Part shown: positions 11,601-24,000 of the stretch, piece after piece
Numbering within the stretch: position 1 is the first letter of the stretch
How the letters are laid out: every line of letters begins with the position of its first letter
Origin: Sclerurus mexicanus
Taxonomy: Eukaryota > Chordata > Aves > Passeriformes > Furnariidae
DNA: 64,000 nt
Direction: 5' to 3'
Assembly (NCBI GenBank): GCA_013396755.1
Contig: VWZF01003317.1
Span: 722,203 to 786,202, forward strand
Program-made: the position numbers and the translations under genes
Notes under the pieces: model-generated
Database searches by the model: none
What the model was told of the DNA's origin: nothing
What the model saw: the letters and a program-made list of their open reading frames with translations, nothing else

Positions 11601-14600
11601 TGACTGGGAGGGCACAAAATTAATGGAGCCAAAGTTTCCTTTCCTGTCCTACTTTGCATTGAAATGGGATGTCTGGGGGGTGGGCCTTGGCTGCTCTTGT
11701 GGAGGAAGTTGTTCCTGTGGTTGCCTTTCAGCATTCCCCACTGCAGACACTGCTGGGAATCTACAGTCTGGGGAACCAAATTCCATTGTGGATCACAGTA
11801 CAGATGAAGAACTTGTCAGTCTTAAATTAAATCCATACAGCTATTACGCTGTATAGTTAAAACAAACTGATGCTACAGAAGCAACTTGCTTGCTACAAGC
11901 AAAGGTTCAATTTGGGACTAGGATCCACAGTGGAGGAGCACATCTGGGTGTGGCATGGCAAGGGCTTGCAATGACAATGGGATTTATTTTCTTGGGAGTC
12001 GGTACACAGTCCAGGCATCCCCATTTTTAAGCTGTAGAGTACCCCAGCAGAGAGCAGGAATCAGCAGGGTACTGCTGAAACTGCTCTGCCCTTTGCAAGG
12101 CTCAGCTGCATGTTCGCCCCACAGCACTGATTTAAAGCCTTCCTTTGTCCTTTTCTTAATAGTATCAGTGACAGAAACTCAAACCTAACAGGGAGGGCTG
12201 AGCTCCCAAAAAGTCAGAGATAAAGATTCTGACAGCTTTGCTGCAAATGCAGAGATGGAAAGATGAGTGACAAGTTTTGAGTAGTTAGAACAAGCAGATT
12301 TATGAACTGGTTTGTGCTGTGTGACCTTAATGTCAGTATTACTGCAAGGATCTGGGAGCAGGGCATGAGGGCAGTTTCTGCAACCACACAACTGGAATAG
12401 CACTGGACAAGTTCCCATGGGGGTGCTCCTCTGGATTTTATTTCTTATCTATAAGAAATGCCCCCACTTGCCTCAGTTCACAGAATTAGACTGAGGGTTG
12501 GAAAATGAAAGAATTCTTTGTTCTCTAGGCTAAGATCTGGATTTAGCTACGTCCAAATTGATTCTTGATGCAAGTATGAAAATGCCTTTGCTTGTTCTTA
12601 AGTGGTGTTTCATATGCCATTGTTCCCAGCCTGGGTTTATACTGGAAGTGGATCTTTGAAAGGCGAGGCAAAGGCTGGGAGGTGGGAGACAGCACAGCTA
12701 CACAGACAACACTGGAGGCTGCAGGGGAACACCAGTGTAGTGAAATCAGCAGGAGTTTTTCCCATGAGCAGGCAGCTGGTGTTTCATTAGCAGGGAATGA
12801 CCTCTGTTGGGAGAAGGATGTTCCCATTGTTCATGGCAGCAGACAAGATTCAGTGGATGTGTCTGAAAGGGCTGTTTGGCTGTATTTTAGAGCTCGTGGA
12901 GTCTAGTTAAGGGCTGTGTACTTCCGAGTAGGGCAGGTCCAAGATTTGAGGGCCTAAGGGAGGCTCTGTCCTTCTGTCACCACTGCCTGAGCCAGAGAAT
13001 ACCTGGAGTCAGTGGTGTTCAGAAGAGGCTGCCATCAAGGAAAGGAGGCCCAGGAGACCCAGGATCAGGGAAGGCTTCTGTGGGGCTTTGCTTGTTTTAG
13101 AGGGTGAGGAGCAGAGCAGTGTGACTGGTCCCTGCAGTGTGTGTGGGACTGAGTGCTGGCACCAGCTTTCCCACTGTCTGTGTCCCCAGACAGCCTGGGA
13201 ATGCTGTGCATGAGGAGCTGGCAGGTGGGAGGAGGGGAGGGACCGAGCTGAGTGAGGAAGCAGCTGCTGGAGGCATCAGAGGGACTTTGACTGCAAAAGA
13301 AACGTGTGGTGAAGGTGTGTCAGGGCTGACGTGGCTGCAGGAAGGTTTCAGGGAGAGAGTCCTGCTGCAAACAGGGAGGTTTGAAACCAAGATATGAGAG
13401 CGTGCCAAGAACTCTGTGTGGTTCAGTCCAAAAACTGGACTTGTGCAGGAGCAGGTCCAGAACGGGGCTGGGAGGGTGAGAAAGGGACAGAAAGCTTGGC
13501 AGGTGAGGGAACACCGAAAGGGATGAGTTTGTTCTGCCTAGCAAAACAAAGCCTGGGAGGGAATGGGATGTGTCTCTGTAAACACTCCATTGGCAAGTAA
13601 ATACTAGAGGGAAAGAGAAGTTCTTTACATTAAAGATCAATGCTGGCACAAGGACAAAGTGGTACAAATTTGCTATTAATAAACTTAGCCTGAAAATCAG
13701 ATTTTCAACCACTGGAGTGAGATTCTGGAGGGTCTCAAAGGGAGAAAGGAAAACCAAAGGAGCTTTGTAAAGAAGCCTGAGGAGTCCACAGTAGCAAGTT
13801 GAATCTGACACAGTCTCACTTCCTTTTATGCATGGAGAGGCCATAGAGAGCCTGACCCAATGGTCTGGGAAGGAAGGTGAGTTGCAGGAGCAGGGAAGCA
13901 GCACTGAGTAGTTGTGGTTAAGATTCAATAGCCCAGGTACAAATCAGCTACAGGAGGTGGGGACTTTGAGGATAGCTGAGCTGTGCAGATGCCCAGTTTT
14001 GGCTGTGTATGGTGTTTAAGAGCAGAGACTTGGCCGAATTTACTGAGTGCAGAGCCTTTTCACAGCATCTTTTAGAACCAAAACTTGCACAGTAGGATTC
14101 CATTCCCTCCCACTTCCCAGCTGCTGCCATTTCTGCTCCATTCTGGCACAGATCTGCATTGTGAGTGTAGGAGGATGACTTTGTCTCCCTGCCCCTAATT
14201 CCTCATAAAAGATTAGGATGTGTCCTAGTACCTGTTTTGAGGAACACTCACCTATAGACAAGTCTGAACTTTTCAGGCAAGAAAATTAGAGAAAATTGCA
14301 AACAGATGAGCAAAAAAGCAACAGTGGGTCCTCAAGAGCTCATGTATTCCTGCAAATTGTGTTGAGAATCTCTCAGCTATGGACATTCCAAATGACAGTG
14401 TCCTCAGAATAATGGAAAACATTTGGGAAATGTTTGCTATGCCTCCTTTCCTTGTACCCACTGCCACATCTCCTCTCTCCTGCCTGTTCGATTTAGCCAC
14501 AGAATCCTGTCTAGCCTGGTTTTCCCAACCACAGGGCTGCCCTACAGACCTGAGAGCTTGTGAAAGCAACAGTGGGTGTCAGACCCCACCCTCAGTTGGA

Positions 14601-15959
14601 TAGAAAGGCAGCCAGCCATGGAGCAACCCAAGCAGACTTCTCCAATAAGAAAAGGAAGGTGATTGGTATTTGCTAGTTAGCAGTGATAATTGGGTTGAAG
14701 GAAATTTTAAAGTGTTTTTTTCCAATGAAGGAGGCCTTTTTCCACACACAAATGCTTATCGTGCTTATCCCATCAGGGTGACATGCTCAGCTCCTCCCTC
14801 AAGCTGAGTTTCAGTCCTTCCACTCTTGCCAGCAGTGAGGGTCATTGTAATGAGGTTCTTCTTGAACCTGTCCAGCTCCGGTGGGATCAGCCTCACTTGG
14901 ACAGTACATAATACAGGGTGGAATACAGGAATCCCAAAAAGCATGTCCATAAATCCCATTGAAGAAACTCAGAACAGTTTATTCAACCAAAACAAACTGA
15001 GTTTGGAGTGTGCTGCACAAGATGTATTGAAAAAGCCCAGCCACAGTTGCCCTGCCATCTGAATGCTCCTGTTCATGATTGTCAAGATTTTTCCACTAAA
15101 GAGATAAAATCCCTGCACTGAATAATGAAAGGTCTTATCCTAGAAGTTACACCCCCCACTTGTGTCTCACTTGGGACATTAGTCTGTGTTCTGGGCAGTA
15201 GTGCCAGACCCCAGAGAGGAAATCCACTCGAGGGAGCAGACTAACATGAGGTAATGCTCTGAAAGGAGCAGTGCAAATAGGAACTACCCCAGTCTCAGTG
15301 TTGTGCCTTTGGGGCTGACCCCTCTGCTGCAGGAGGAGCAATGCTGGACAGTCCCTGCAGCTGATGAGGCGTTTGCCTCTCATTTCACTGGCTCAGGGCA
15401 AGGGATATCATAGGGACAGGACTTCATCTGGTACAAGTTCAGTTCAGCTGCAAATGTCATGGAATATCACAGTGATATTTGTGTGAGGTGATTCTAACCT
15501 GTCACTATGAGGGTGTGTATAAAACTTCTTGTTTTAACCCCTTTTCTGAAGTTCTCACATCCTTGCTGTGCTTGAGCTGGTCACATTGACACCTGTTGGA
15601 AGTGTCTGCAAAACAGCCTGTTACACAGCCTTGATCTTCAACACACCTGTAATTTTCCACCTTCAACCCTAGTACTGCTGGGAGGGGTTAGTGGCACTGT
15701 GACTCCTGCCAAGTGACTCATGACCTCCCTCTTGCCTGCCCAGCTCTGATAAAGTCTCTGCAGAAAGTTTGGAGCATCATCACTTGCTCTGCTCATACCA
15801 GCTCCTGTGGGTGCTTGTCTCCACAGCCCTGTCTCTGCTGGCAGGTTATCTGAGTGGAATTTGACAGCTCACACCGAGCCCATGGGCTTTTCAGTGGCTT
15901 TAGCAGAAGGATGTCCAAGAGCTGTATTTATGATGTAACACACTGTGTCACAGGTTGAG
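5668..15959. other. Gene-free intergenic stretch
   Basis: No exon, RNA gene or clear interspersed repeat could be supported. The longest open frames (206 codons at 9974-10594 +, 202 codons at 13320-13928 -) lack domains and compositional coding signature and overlap other frames. A phrase near 8850-8880 resembles the old amniote repeat word 'gacttcagtggagtc', but it is too short to annotate. A run of nine C occurs at 10496-10504, and the 13.1-13.6 kb stretch is purine-rich on the + strand. Confidence 0.5.
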
Positions 15960-16420
15960 GAGCATCAAATAGCTTGGTGGTTTTTATTATTTTTGAACCT
16001 GATAGCCTTTGAAACTGAAATAGTTGGGGTTTAATATATGTAAAAAAGAAAGGATTTTCTCTAGGTGTGGACAAGAAATGGAAAAATTACCATAGTCCTT
16101 AAAAATGCTGGGACAGACAATTATTTTTCATGGAATAGAAAGCATTGCATTTGATTAAAAAGGTCGTTCTTTAAGGCAAAGTTCTGATTTATTTTTTTAC
16201 TTGAATTGATTCCATATTATTGCTAATTTATGTTCTAAACAGCACATTATGCAATACACTTAACTGTAAGGTGATTATTGCAGCTTAGATTACTCAGAGC
16301 TCTGCTTATCTGTATGTAATATCTGTACCTCTGCCTGGTTCAGACTTGCAGCAGGCCTTGGTGGTTATTTGATAGCTGAGATCAACTCTTTATTCTTTGT
16401 GATCTGATAAGAGATACAGA
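15960..16420. promoter_or_regulatory. AT-rich block with GATA motifs, candidate distal regulatory element
   Basis: The block is clearly richer in A and T than its surroundings, lacks long open frames, and has no repeat signature. It contains two strong WGATAR sites about 100 bases apart: CTTATCT at 16305-16311 (AGATAAG on the - strand) and TGATAAG at 16405-16411. Such a block in a long intergenic region beside a cytokine-responsive gene could be a conserved non-coding element. Conservation cannot be judged from one sequence. Confidence 0.2.
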
Positions 16421-17954
16421 AGAGAGAGGATAATGTGTAAAGTAATAATGTGCTCAGTACAGCTTTTCTGTAACAAAAATTATACAAGGCACGCGGTGAT
16501 CCAGTTTACAGTGGAGAATGAAAATGGGCCATGCCAAAAGCTTTGGGAAAGGAAAGGAGTCTGTAGGAGAAAGTAAACGTTTACCAGGATTGTATGACAA
16601 AGTTGCCAACTTCCCTTGTGTAGCTGTGCAATGACATTACAAACAGCCATTGCTTCTCCTTGAACAGTGTCACTGGGGTGTACCAGAGGAGCGTGTTCTC
16701 TTTAGACGGATAGTCCCAGGCTTCAGATCGTTTCTCAGACATGTGTGACAAAATGAGGACCTGGGAGCTGCTTATTTCATGTCTTAGCTCAGATTAAATA
16801 CTGTGGCTCCACAGACGTGGGCAGGTTCCATCCTGTGCTCTGAGCAAGCAGTGCTGGGGCTGAGCATCACTCCCGGAGATGTGTGTGGTCCTCAGGTGGA
16901 TTGACGGTGCTTGGATTTTGTTACTCAAAATTGGTGCTGAGATGTAAAACCAGGAGGACTTGACATGACGTTTGTTTCCCAGGAAAGTGCCTCTCTGTGC
17001 CACAGGCTGCTGCACTCAGCCTGAAGCAGAGCAGCATGAAAATCTTCCTCACCCGCACCTGCCAGTGACCTGCACAGGCTGTCTCGTGCCAGTGGGTGGG
17101 AACAGCGCTGAGCAGGGCGAGGCCATTCTTCAGGCTGCTTGGGAAGTTGCCAAGTACACTTCATCCTCTTAGGATTTCATCCAGGACAGAATGAAGGGGA
17201 AGGGAAAGTGGGAGTGTGGTCCCAGGAGCTTTACAGCTCCTTCTGCACAGCACAGCAATGGGTTCTCACCTTTGGGGTGGTAACGATTCCTGGTTCCTAC
17301 AGAGTTCCTGCAAGGTCAGGAGCTGCTGCCTCACCCAGGAGCAAGTGTTTCATTCTTTTCACGTTGAGAAAAAACCAGGAGAAGAGTATTCTGGATTTCA
17401 AACTGGGGCAATAGGCCTTGTCCATATCATACAGCAAATTGCAGTGTAAGTCCCTGCCTTCCTCCCAGTCTAGGGAAATTTATGATCTCTGGAAAGTGCA
17501 GGAAACAAGGAGCTGCTGACAATGGGCTCAGCTGCCGTGGATAAAGGAGCAGAAAGAGGGTTAAAAAGATTTTTCGACAGACAGGCAAGGTAAATCAAGC
17601 TGTTTGGCTCTGATCCTTGAAGGAACAACAGAATAAACTTGGTAGAGTCATAGGATATGAGCCTGCAAACCTAAGAAATGCTGGGTCCTCCAGCAGAGCA
17701 GTCTGGGCCCTGGCAAATGTGTGCATGACATCTTTCTGTCAGCACTGAGCCTCGAAGAAGCTCCTGTTCTAGGAATTTCAGTAGCTGTCTGCATTTAGCT
17801 GGGTTAATAGGCACCGAGGGCCTGTGCTAGTCTTGCGCTAAATTAGTTTTAAAAAAAAAAAAAGGTCTGGTGTGTTGTTTAGTAAATCAGTTTTTCCTGG
17901 AAGAAGATATTCTCAAAGAGTGAAATTACCTATTTTTTGCTTTCTTTAAACCAG
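16421..17954. other. Intergenic stretch
   Basis: Only short overlapping open frames (under 95 codons) and a 13-base A run near 17850-17862. Nothing functional can be supported. The 3' end is a pyrimidine-rich tract discussed with the candidate exon that follows it. Confidence 0.45.
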
Positions 17955-18031
17955 TTTCAATGCCGTGAATGGAGCCAAAGTGGTGCACAAGGCTGGGCAG
18001 AATCCTTTGTGAGCTGTGAATTTCCCCCAGG
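17955..18031 (+). other. Candidate orphan exon (possible non-coding transcript)
   Basis: A 77-base segment with strong splice signals on both sides. Upstream is a long pyrimidine-rich tract ending TTTAAACCAG (17945-17954). Downstream is CAGG followed by GTAAGTCAC, a near-consensus donor starting at 18032. One frame reads FNAVNGAKVVHKAGQNPL then a stop, so it would be terminal or non-coding. No parent gene is visible. It could be an exon of a lncRNA, or a chance pairing. Confidence 0.2.
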
Positions 18032-18041
18032 GTAAGTCACG

Positions 18042-18089
18042 CCCCCCCCCCCCCCCCCCCCCCCCCNNNNNNNNNNNNNNNNNNNNNNN
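18042..18089. repeat. Poly-C run (25 C) running into a 23-base N gap
   Basis: C occupies 18042-18066, followed by 23 N (18067-18089). The gap was probably caused by sequencing failure in a homopolymer or structured GC tract, so the true run length and any adjacent repeat are unknown. Confidence 0.95.
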
Positions 18090-21000
18090 GCAGATTGTTA
18101 TATGCTCTGTGTCCTGCTCTGTGCCCTGTGGTAACAGTGGGCAACCTGCAGTGCTGGGACACACAATGTCACTGTTTGTGCCTCTTCTATCCTGATGGGC
18201 CCAGATGGCCCAAGATACCTTTGGGTAGTAACTAAATCACCCACGGTGATGGGCTGAGCTCTGGCAACTCGAAATTGCCGAGACTATTCCAAATGTGGTG
18301 TCTCGTGGGTACTTGGCTCCTGCCCTACATGCTGTCCTCTGAGTTGGGGCTTGCTGGAAGGAAACTCCTAGGAGTGCCCTAAAAACAAAGGAATGTCATG
18401 CCAGGAAAGAGGGGGGATGCCCAAGGCTGTCCCTTCCCTTTTGCTCTGTGCCAAAGAGTTGTCTTTGGCTGTTGTCTCTGCCTTTGTTCTGTCTGTGTAT
18501 TTTCTAATGGCTTTAGAGAACTCGATTCCATCAGAGTTTTTTCCTGTCACTATGACTGTGGAGTAAAGATGCTTGGATAAAACACAGACATTCCTTCCAA
18601 AGCACTGTTTCTGAGCACAGGAGAATTCAAGGCAGCAGCAAAGTATCACAAAGCCCACAAGACAGTGGTGCTGTATTATAATATCAGTTGGGTGAGGTTG
18701 GCTGGGGAGCCAGGAGTTTGCAGCAAGTGGTAAAAGCCAATCTAACTGAAAGCTGATTGCTTTTAAACAAAAATTTAAGAGTACTTTTGTGTCCTTACCT
18801 GGGGGTGTTTTTTGGCTGAAAAAAAAAGTCATTTTACATGTAATAAACCCATTTCCTGTCCCAGTTTCTCAAAAAACTCTTAATTTTTAACAAATTCTGT
18901 GTATATGTGTATAGGTAAAACATGAAATAATAACATTCATTTGAGGATGCAGTTTATATATTTAAGCTGCAATACCACTGCCTATCTGGTGAGCAGTAAT
19001 GTAAATATCTCATGAACAAAGGTGCATGAGAAGAACTTTTGGAAGCAGCTGCAGCTCAGGTCTGCAGAGCTCCATGTGAACAAGGGGATCGATCTGTTAC
19101 AAGGTGAAGAAAGGGGCCTTTTGGCTTTAGCCTAACTTGCCAGGATTGGTCAGTGGCTTCTGCTTAAAGAAGCTGTCTCCTCTTGGAAGTCAGTTAACAT
19201 TTCAAGTTAAAACTTATTTCAGTTAATGGTGAGTAATTTTAATTCAGGGTCTCACTTTGCCCCTCTCTGCGGTTTTCCATCCCTGATGGTTTTCTCCCCT
19301 TCCTTCCCATTTTGGGAGCACGTTTTTAAGGTCTAACTCTAAGCCCAGCACCAGTGAAAGCAGCAGGGGGATGCTCTGCATGCCAAGCATTGCAGAAATG
19401 TTCTCCCTCAGTGCTGGGGTGGAGGTGCTTGTTAGTCCCTGCTGCCACATTGGCTCAGTGACAGCTGGACAACTGGAGTCCGGGAATCTGCATCCAAAGG
19501 TAGGTGTATGATGGGTACACAAACCAGCAGGTGAAGCTCCTCAGAGTCGAAGGATTGATGTGCCATGTGGACTTCCAAGAAATCATTGAACGGTGTTGTA
19601 ACAGCCCCAGCACATCTGGGAGCAGAGGATTTCAGAGCTGGGTTGGAAGCTGGTAGCACTGCCTGACTGTGACCTTGTTAAAGGTAAATCTAAATAAAAA
19701 GGAGACTCTGCCAGCTAATACTGTGACATATCATTTACACAAAGTTGAAAGACTTTTTGAGTTAAACTTGGCAAGTGTTTTATAAGAAAACAGTATTAGA
19801 ATTAGGTATTTTTCAAGAACAGTGCAAAGAAGTGCAATTCTGCCTTCAGGAAAGAGTTATCTTCATAAAAGCTGATCATTGTTCAGTGGCGAAGACAGCA
19901 TTAGGAACAAAAAAAGTGAAAGCAATGCAGAAGGACAGGGAGAGCAGGGCACAGTTAATATAAATTAGAAATGAAGTGCAGAAAACTGGAAATGAAAAGG
20001 AAAATGTAAAATTATCCTTGGCTGCTATCTTCAAGGACACTAAAGAATTTAAACATTCTGCTTGAAACAGAAAAAGAATTGTGTGAGGCCTCTTTGAAAT
20101 GGAAATGGTGCAGTTGTTAATGAAGATGAAAATAAGTAGAAGCATTTAGTAAGTATTTCTGATCTGTGTTTGGATGACAGCAGAATAATACACTAGACTC
20201 ACAGGAGGATAATGAATTCATTCCTCAATTATTAGGCACAGGGAAAAAGTATTATAAAATACTAAGTAGTAATAAGCATTTTAGAAAGTACATGTTCAGA
20301 TAACCTGCAGGCAAGAGCCCCAGCAGAGGTGCTGAGAGGAGAGATGGCGTGCCCATGGCACTTTTTAGTACTGGGTAAATCCAGGACACTGGATTTTTGG
20401 CTGGGGTTTTGACATGCCAACAGCAGACACTGGATTAGTCAAGCAAAACAATCATGGGTTCAGTGTTCAGAGTGAAGGACTTCTTCCCTGTCTCCCTGTC
20501 TCTGGGGCCTTAGGCACAAGCCCTGAGGGAGATGATTCCCTTGCCTGATTTGAGGCCTCTTACAGGACAGAATGGCACATCAGCTTCTTCAGGAGCAGGT
20601 TGTTTGATGGCATTGAGTCAAATTAAAAAGAAAAGGCTCTGGAACAAAAAAGGCCCCAAAGTGCTGCTGACTTGAGAGAGAAGCGGGCTGGCTGAGGTTC
20701 AAAGCCACCAGCCCCCAAAGCAATATTGATTTTGGATTCATTGCCAGTGGGGGTGGTGCACTCCTGCTTTTTCTTGGATATTCTGTCCACTGGGGAGGTA
20801 AGCTCCTGCTTACTTAGGAATTAATTTCCTTTGGAAATGTTCTGAATGATGAGGCAGATGATGAAACAGTAATTCCCCTTCTGCTGGGCAAGGAAGGGAG
20901 CACAGAGTGTGTAGGGCTTTGAGCCTCCCTGCTGAGGAAAAGGTGTGCTCGCAGGGGAGCTTTCGTGCTTGCCATGAGCCAGTCCAGCTGCAGGGCTCGG

Positions 21001-24000
21001 ATACTCACAGGGAACCTGCCTGCGAGCTGCAGGAACGTTTCCACCTTTGCACCTGCTGCACAAGAGCATTTCTAAGATTACCACAGGAGGAACGTTGTTC
21101 TACGTGCTGTCTGTCTCCACTGGGGCACTATCAGGGCCTTATTTGCCACAGGCTCGAGGCCTGGGTGAGATCTAGAAGGCCAGGCTGCTCCTGCATAACA
21201 AATTGGAGCATAGAAGTGTGAGGTGCTGCCCAAGGAAGCTCCTGGAAGGGGCACCAGAGATGTGCCTGAGTGCCGCTTCCCAGCCGGGCTGCCGAGCTCC
21301 TCACTGCAAACATGTGCAGTGGGAAGGGGAAGCCTGATCAAAGGAACAGGATCTCTCTGGGGAGGAGAAGAGGGCAGGGCTGAGGGTGAGGCATTACACT
21401 AGTTCACATGCTGATTCTGCTTTGAATTGTATGATAAAATGTATTTATTGCATTATTTGTTATATATGTCTGCACAGTCCCCACCTCCCCATCAGCTTTG
21501 CCTCACAGCTTCTCTGTTACAGCCCTGCTGGATTCACCACAATGGCAGAGGTGTTAATTCCACCTCTATTTCCTTAATGTTGCCTTGCTAGGAAGGTACC
21601 TTGCTCTCAAAACACTGGAGTGCATTTCCATGAATCGCATTTTGACGTGTATTTTTCAGCTGTACTTAGATCTCCAGTGACTGTTTCATAATTTAAGGGT
21701 AAATGATTTCTTTTCAGTGTTCCAGGAATTTCCAGTACCTGTGAATATCAGACAGAGGCCTTTGTGTACTGAGTTAGCTGGGAGACTGGGGAGTCAGTGT
21801 CTGCACTTTGGCCCTTTGCAATTTGCACTTGATATTAATCATCTCCATTCATTACAAATGAGATTCTCAGCCTAGTCTTTTGTTCCTACTATCAAACTGG
21901 TATCTGTAATGCTGATGTGAAAGCAATATTAACTATTGGATGAGTGGAAGGAACTAGAAATGAAATTACAAATCAAATTTTTAACATTAATGGAAGTTTA
22001 ATTATGCTATGATGTTTTGTAGACCTGCATTGAAAAAGCTCTGCACCATACAAGGGATGCTTTCCCTGATGTGGCTTTACATACTCAATTCTCAGTATCT
22101 GGAGCTTTCAGTGAGGGATTTTTAGATGCAGTTTTAGAGTTCAGTGCTGCTTTTCCTCTGCAGGATGATGGCAGGGAAGGGAGTGAGCTGGGCTCTCCTT
22201 CTCACCTGTTCTGGTGAATCCTCATGGTGAATCAAAGACACAATAGCTGATTTAAATTTATACTGCTGTTGCTGGTTCCTAAATTCTTTCTGTCTTTCTT
22301 TCCTTCTCTCACTTGCCCTGCTCTGCCCTTACCTTCTAGGGGTGGGAATGCAGTGTATGAAACCAGTTCAGTGGAACTCTTGATCTTTCTGCCTCACTTT
22401 TATGATCCAGTAGAGATCCCATGTTATGACAGGAACAATTTTCCAAGAGAAGTCGGTGGCTTCTCCATGTGGGAAGTAACCCCAATCCTAAAACTCCTTT
22501 GGCCAAAGCTGCTTGGAGGATGTTTCTAGGGGCGTACTCTGAGCATGACAGGCTGTTCCATCTGTGTGCAGAACAGCTGCAGGTTGTGAGCACAAGAGAT
22601 GGGGAGGTACAACTGACCTCTTCAAGGGTATTGCCTAAGCTAGAAAATACAGCTCTGAAGTCCATTGTAAAAGACCTTTTCAGGTCTTAGCTCTGCGTTA
22701 ATGTCTTTGCATGTCCAAACTGGCACTGTGAGGCTTGTTGTGCTGATATTGCAGAAATACATAAAAGTGAAGCTCCAAACAGAACAAGCTTTGCAGTTTC
22801 TGGAGTGTTTCAGCACTTCTTAAATGTCTGACTGTGTTTCTGCCTACAGAATATTTTCCTTGTCTTATTCTTCTGGCAGTTGTTAGGTTGAGTTCAAATG
22901 GGAGATTTTCCTAATAGTAAAATGAAAACTTGTAACAGAAAAGAAACTTTTCTAAACATTATTCTCCTATTCGGCCCCCCAGTAAAAATTAGATTATTGA
23001 GAAGAAAAGGGCAGAAGATTAAAGTCTTCTGGTTTATCTTCCAAGACCCATTATTAGTGAATCTGAACAAGCTCCTGCCTCCTTTCCTGCTGCAGTGTGG
23101 TTGCTGCCTGGTTTATGCATTTTGCAGTTTGCACCTGGATTTATGTTTCAGTCACTTCTTTCTGTACCTGCTGCTGTTCACAAACTGACAGAAGCAGATG
23201 AGCATTATTGCAGAGGTACCTCAGAGCTGCCATTTCCTCCTTCCACTGTGGATAGGGGGTCTGAGGACATTCTTATTGTACAGTGACTTCCAGACTGTAT
23301 GTTGTATCTGCTCAGCAATTCCCTGTATGTGGGCTGTGCATTCTCAACTGTTTCGTGCCATGTGACCCTGGCCTGGGTCACTGTAAAGCCACATTTGATT
23401 TAAACAAGGGTACATTCAGCTGGCCAGTGTGTGTTTGGAGTTTGAATTCATGGTGGTTTCCTCCTGCCTCCATGGGACTGATTACCACACATTCCTTTCT
23501 TTTAATTTCAGCCCTCTGCAGTTCTAGGAAAAGGTCCTTGATTAAGTACTGAGAAACCAGTCTATTTGTGGGTCTAATTTTATTGCCTCAATTACATTAC
23601 TGTATGCTAAATATAGGAAGGCACGGAGCAAATCCCAGATCCAGGACAGAACAGGGTGTTCAAGAGCACTGTTCAAGTTTTAAATGGTGTGGCTTGGGCC
23701 TCTCTTTAATTCTAGATAATGAACCAATTTCTCACAGACCGTAAATGAGCACATCTACATTGATTTGTAGGCAAGGAGCTGGGTCATCAGTTCGGCACAG
23801 CTGAAAATGAGCCCAGTGCCCAACTCTGTGCTTCCTGTTCCCAGTTGAAGGGAGCAGAGATAAATGGTGCATCATGCTGAGGAGCCCAGAATTCCCAGGG
23901 GGACAGCAGAGTGCTCCAGTCTCGTAGCTGGTGCCTGAGAACCTGGAAACCAGCAAGGGCAAAATGTTCAGCAACCTGTAAACGGCTCTTGTGGTTTGCT

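Noticed and set aside
13320..13928. 202-codon - strand open frame
   Set aside because: The + strand is purine-rich here, which removes stops from the complementary frame. The translation is Leu/Ser/Phe-rich and unrecognised.
21719..21728. TTCCAGGAA STAT-like site in the intergenic region
   Set aside because: A TTCN3GAA match is expected many times in 64 kb by chance, and nothing else supports this copy.
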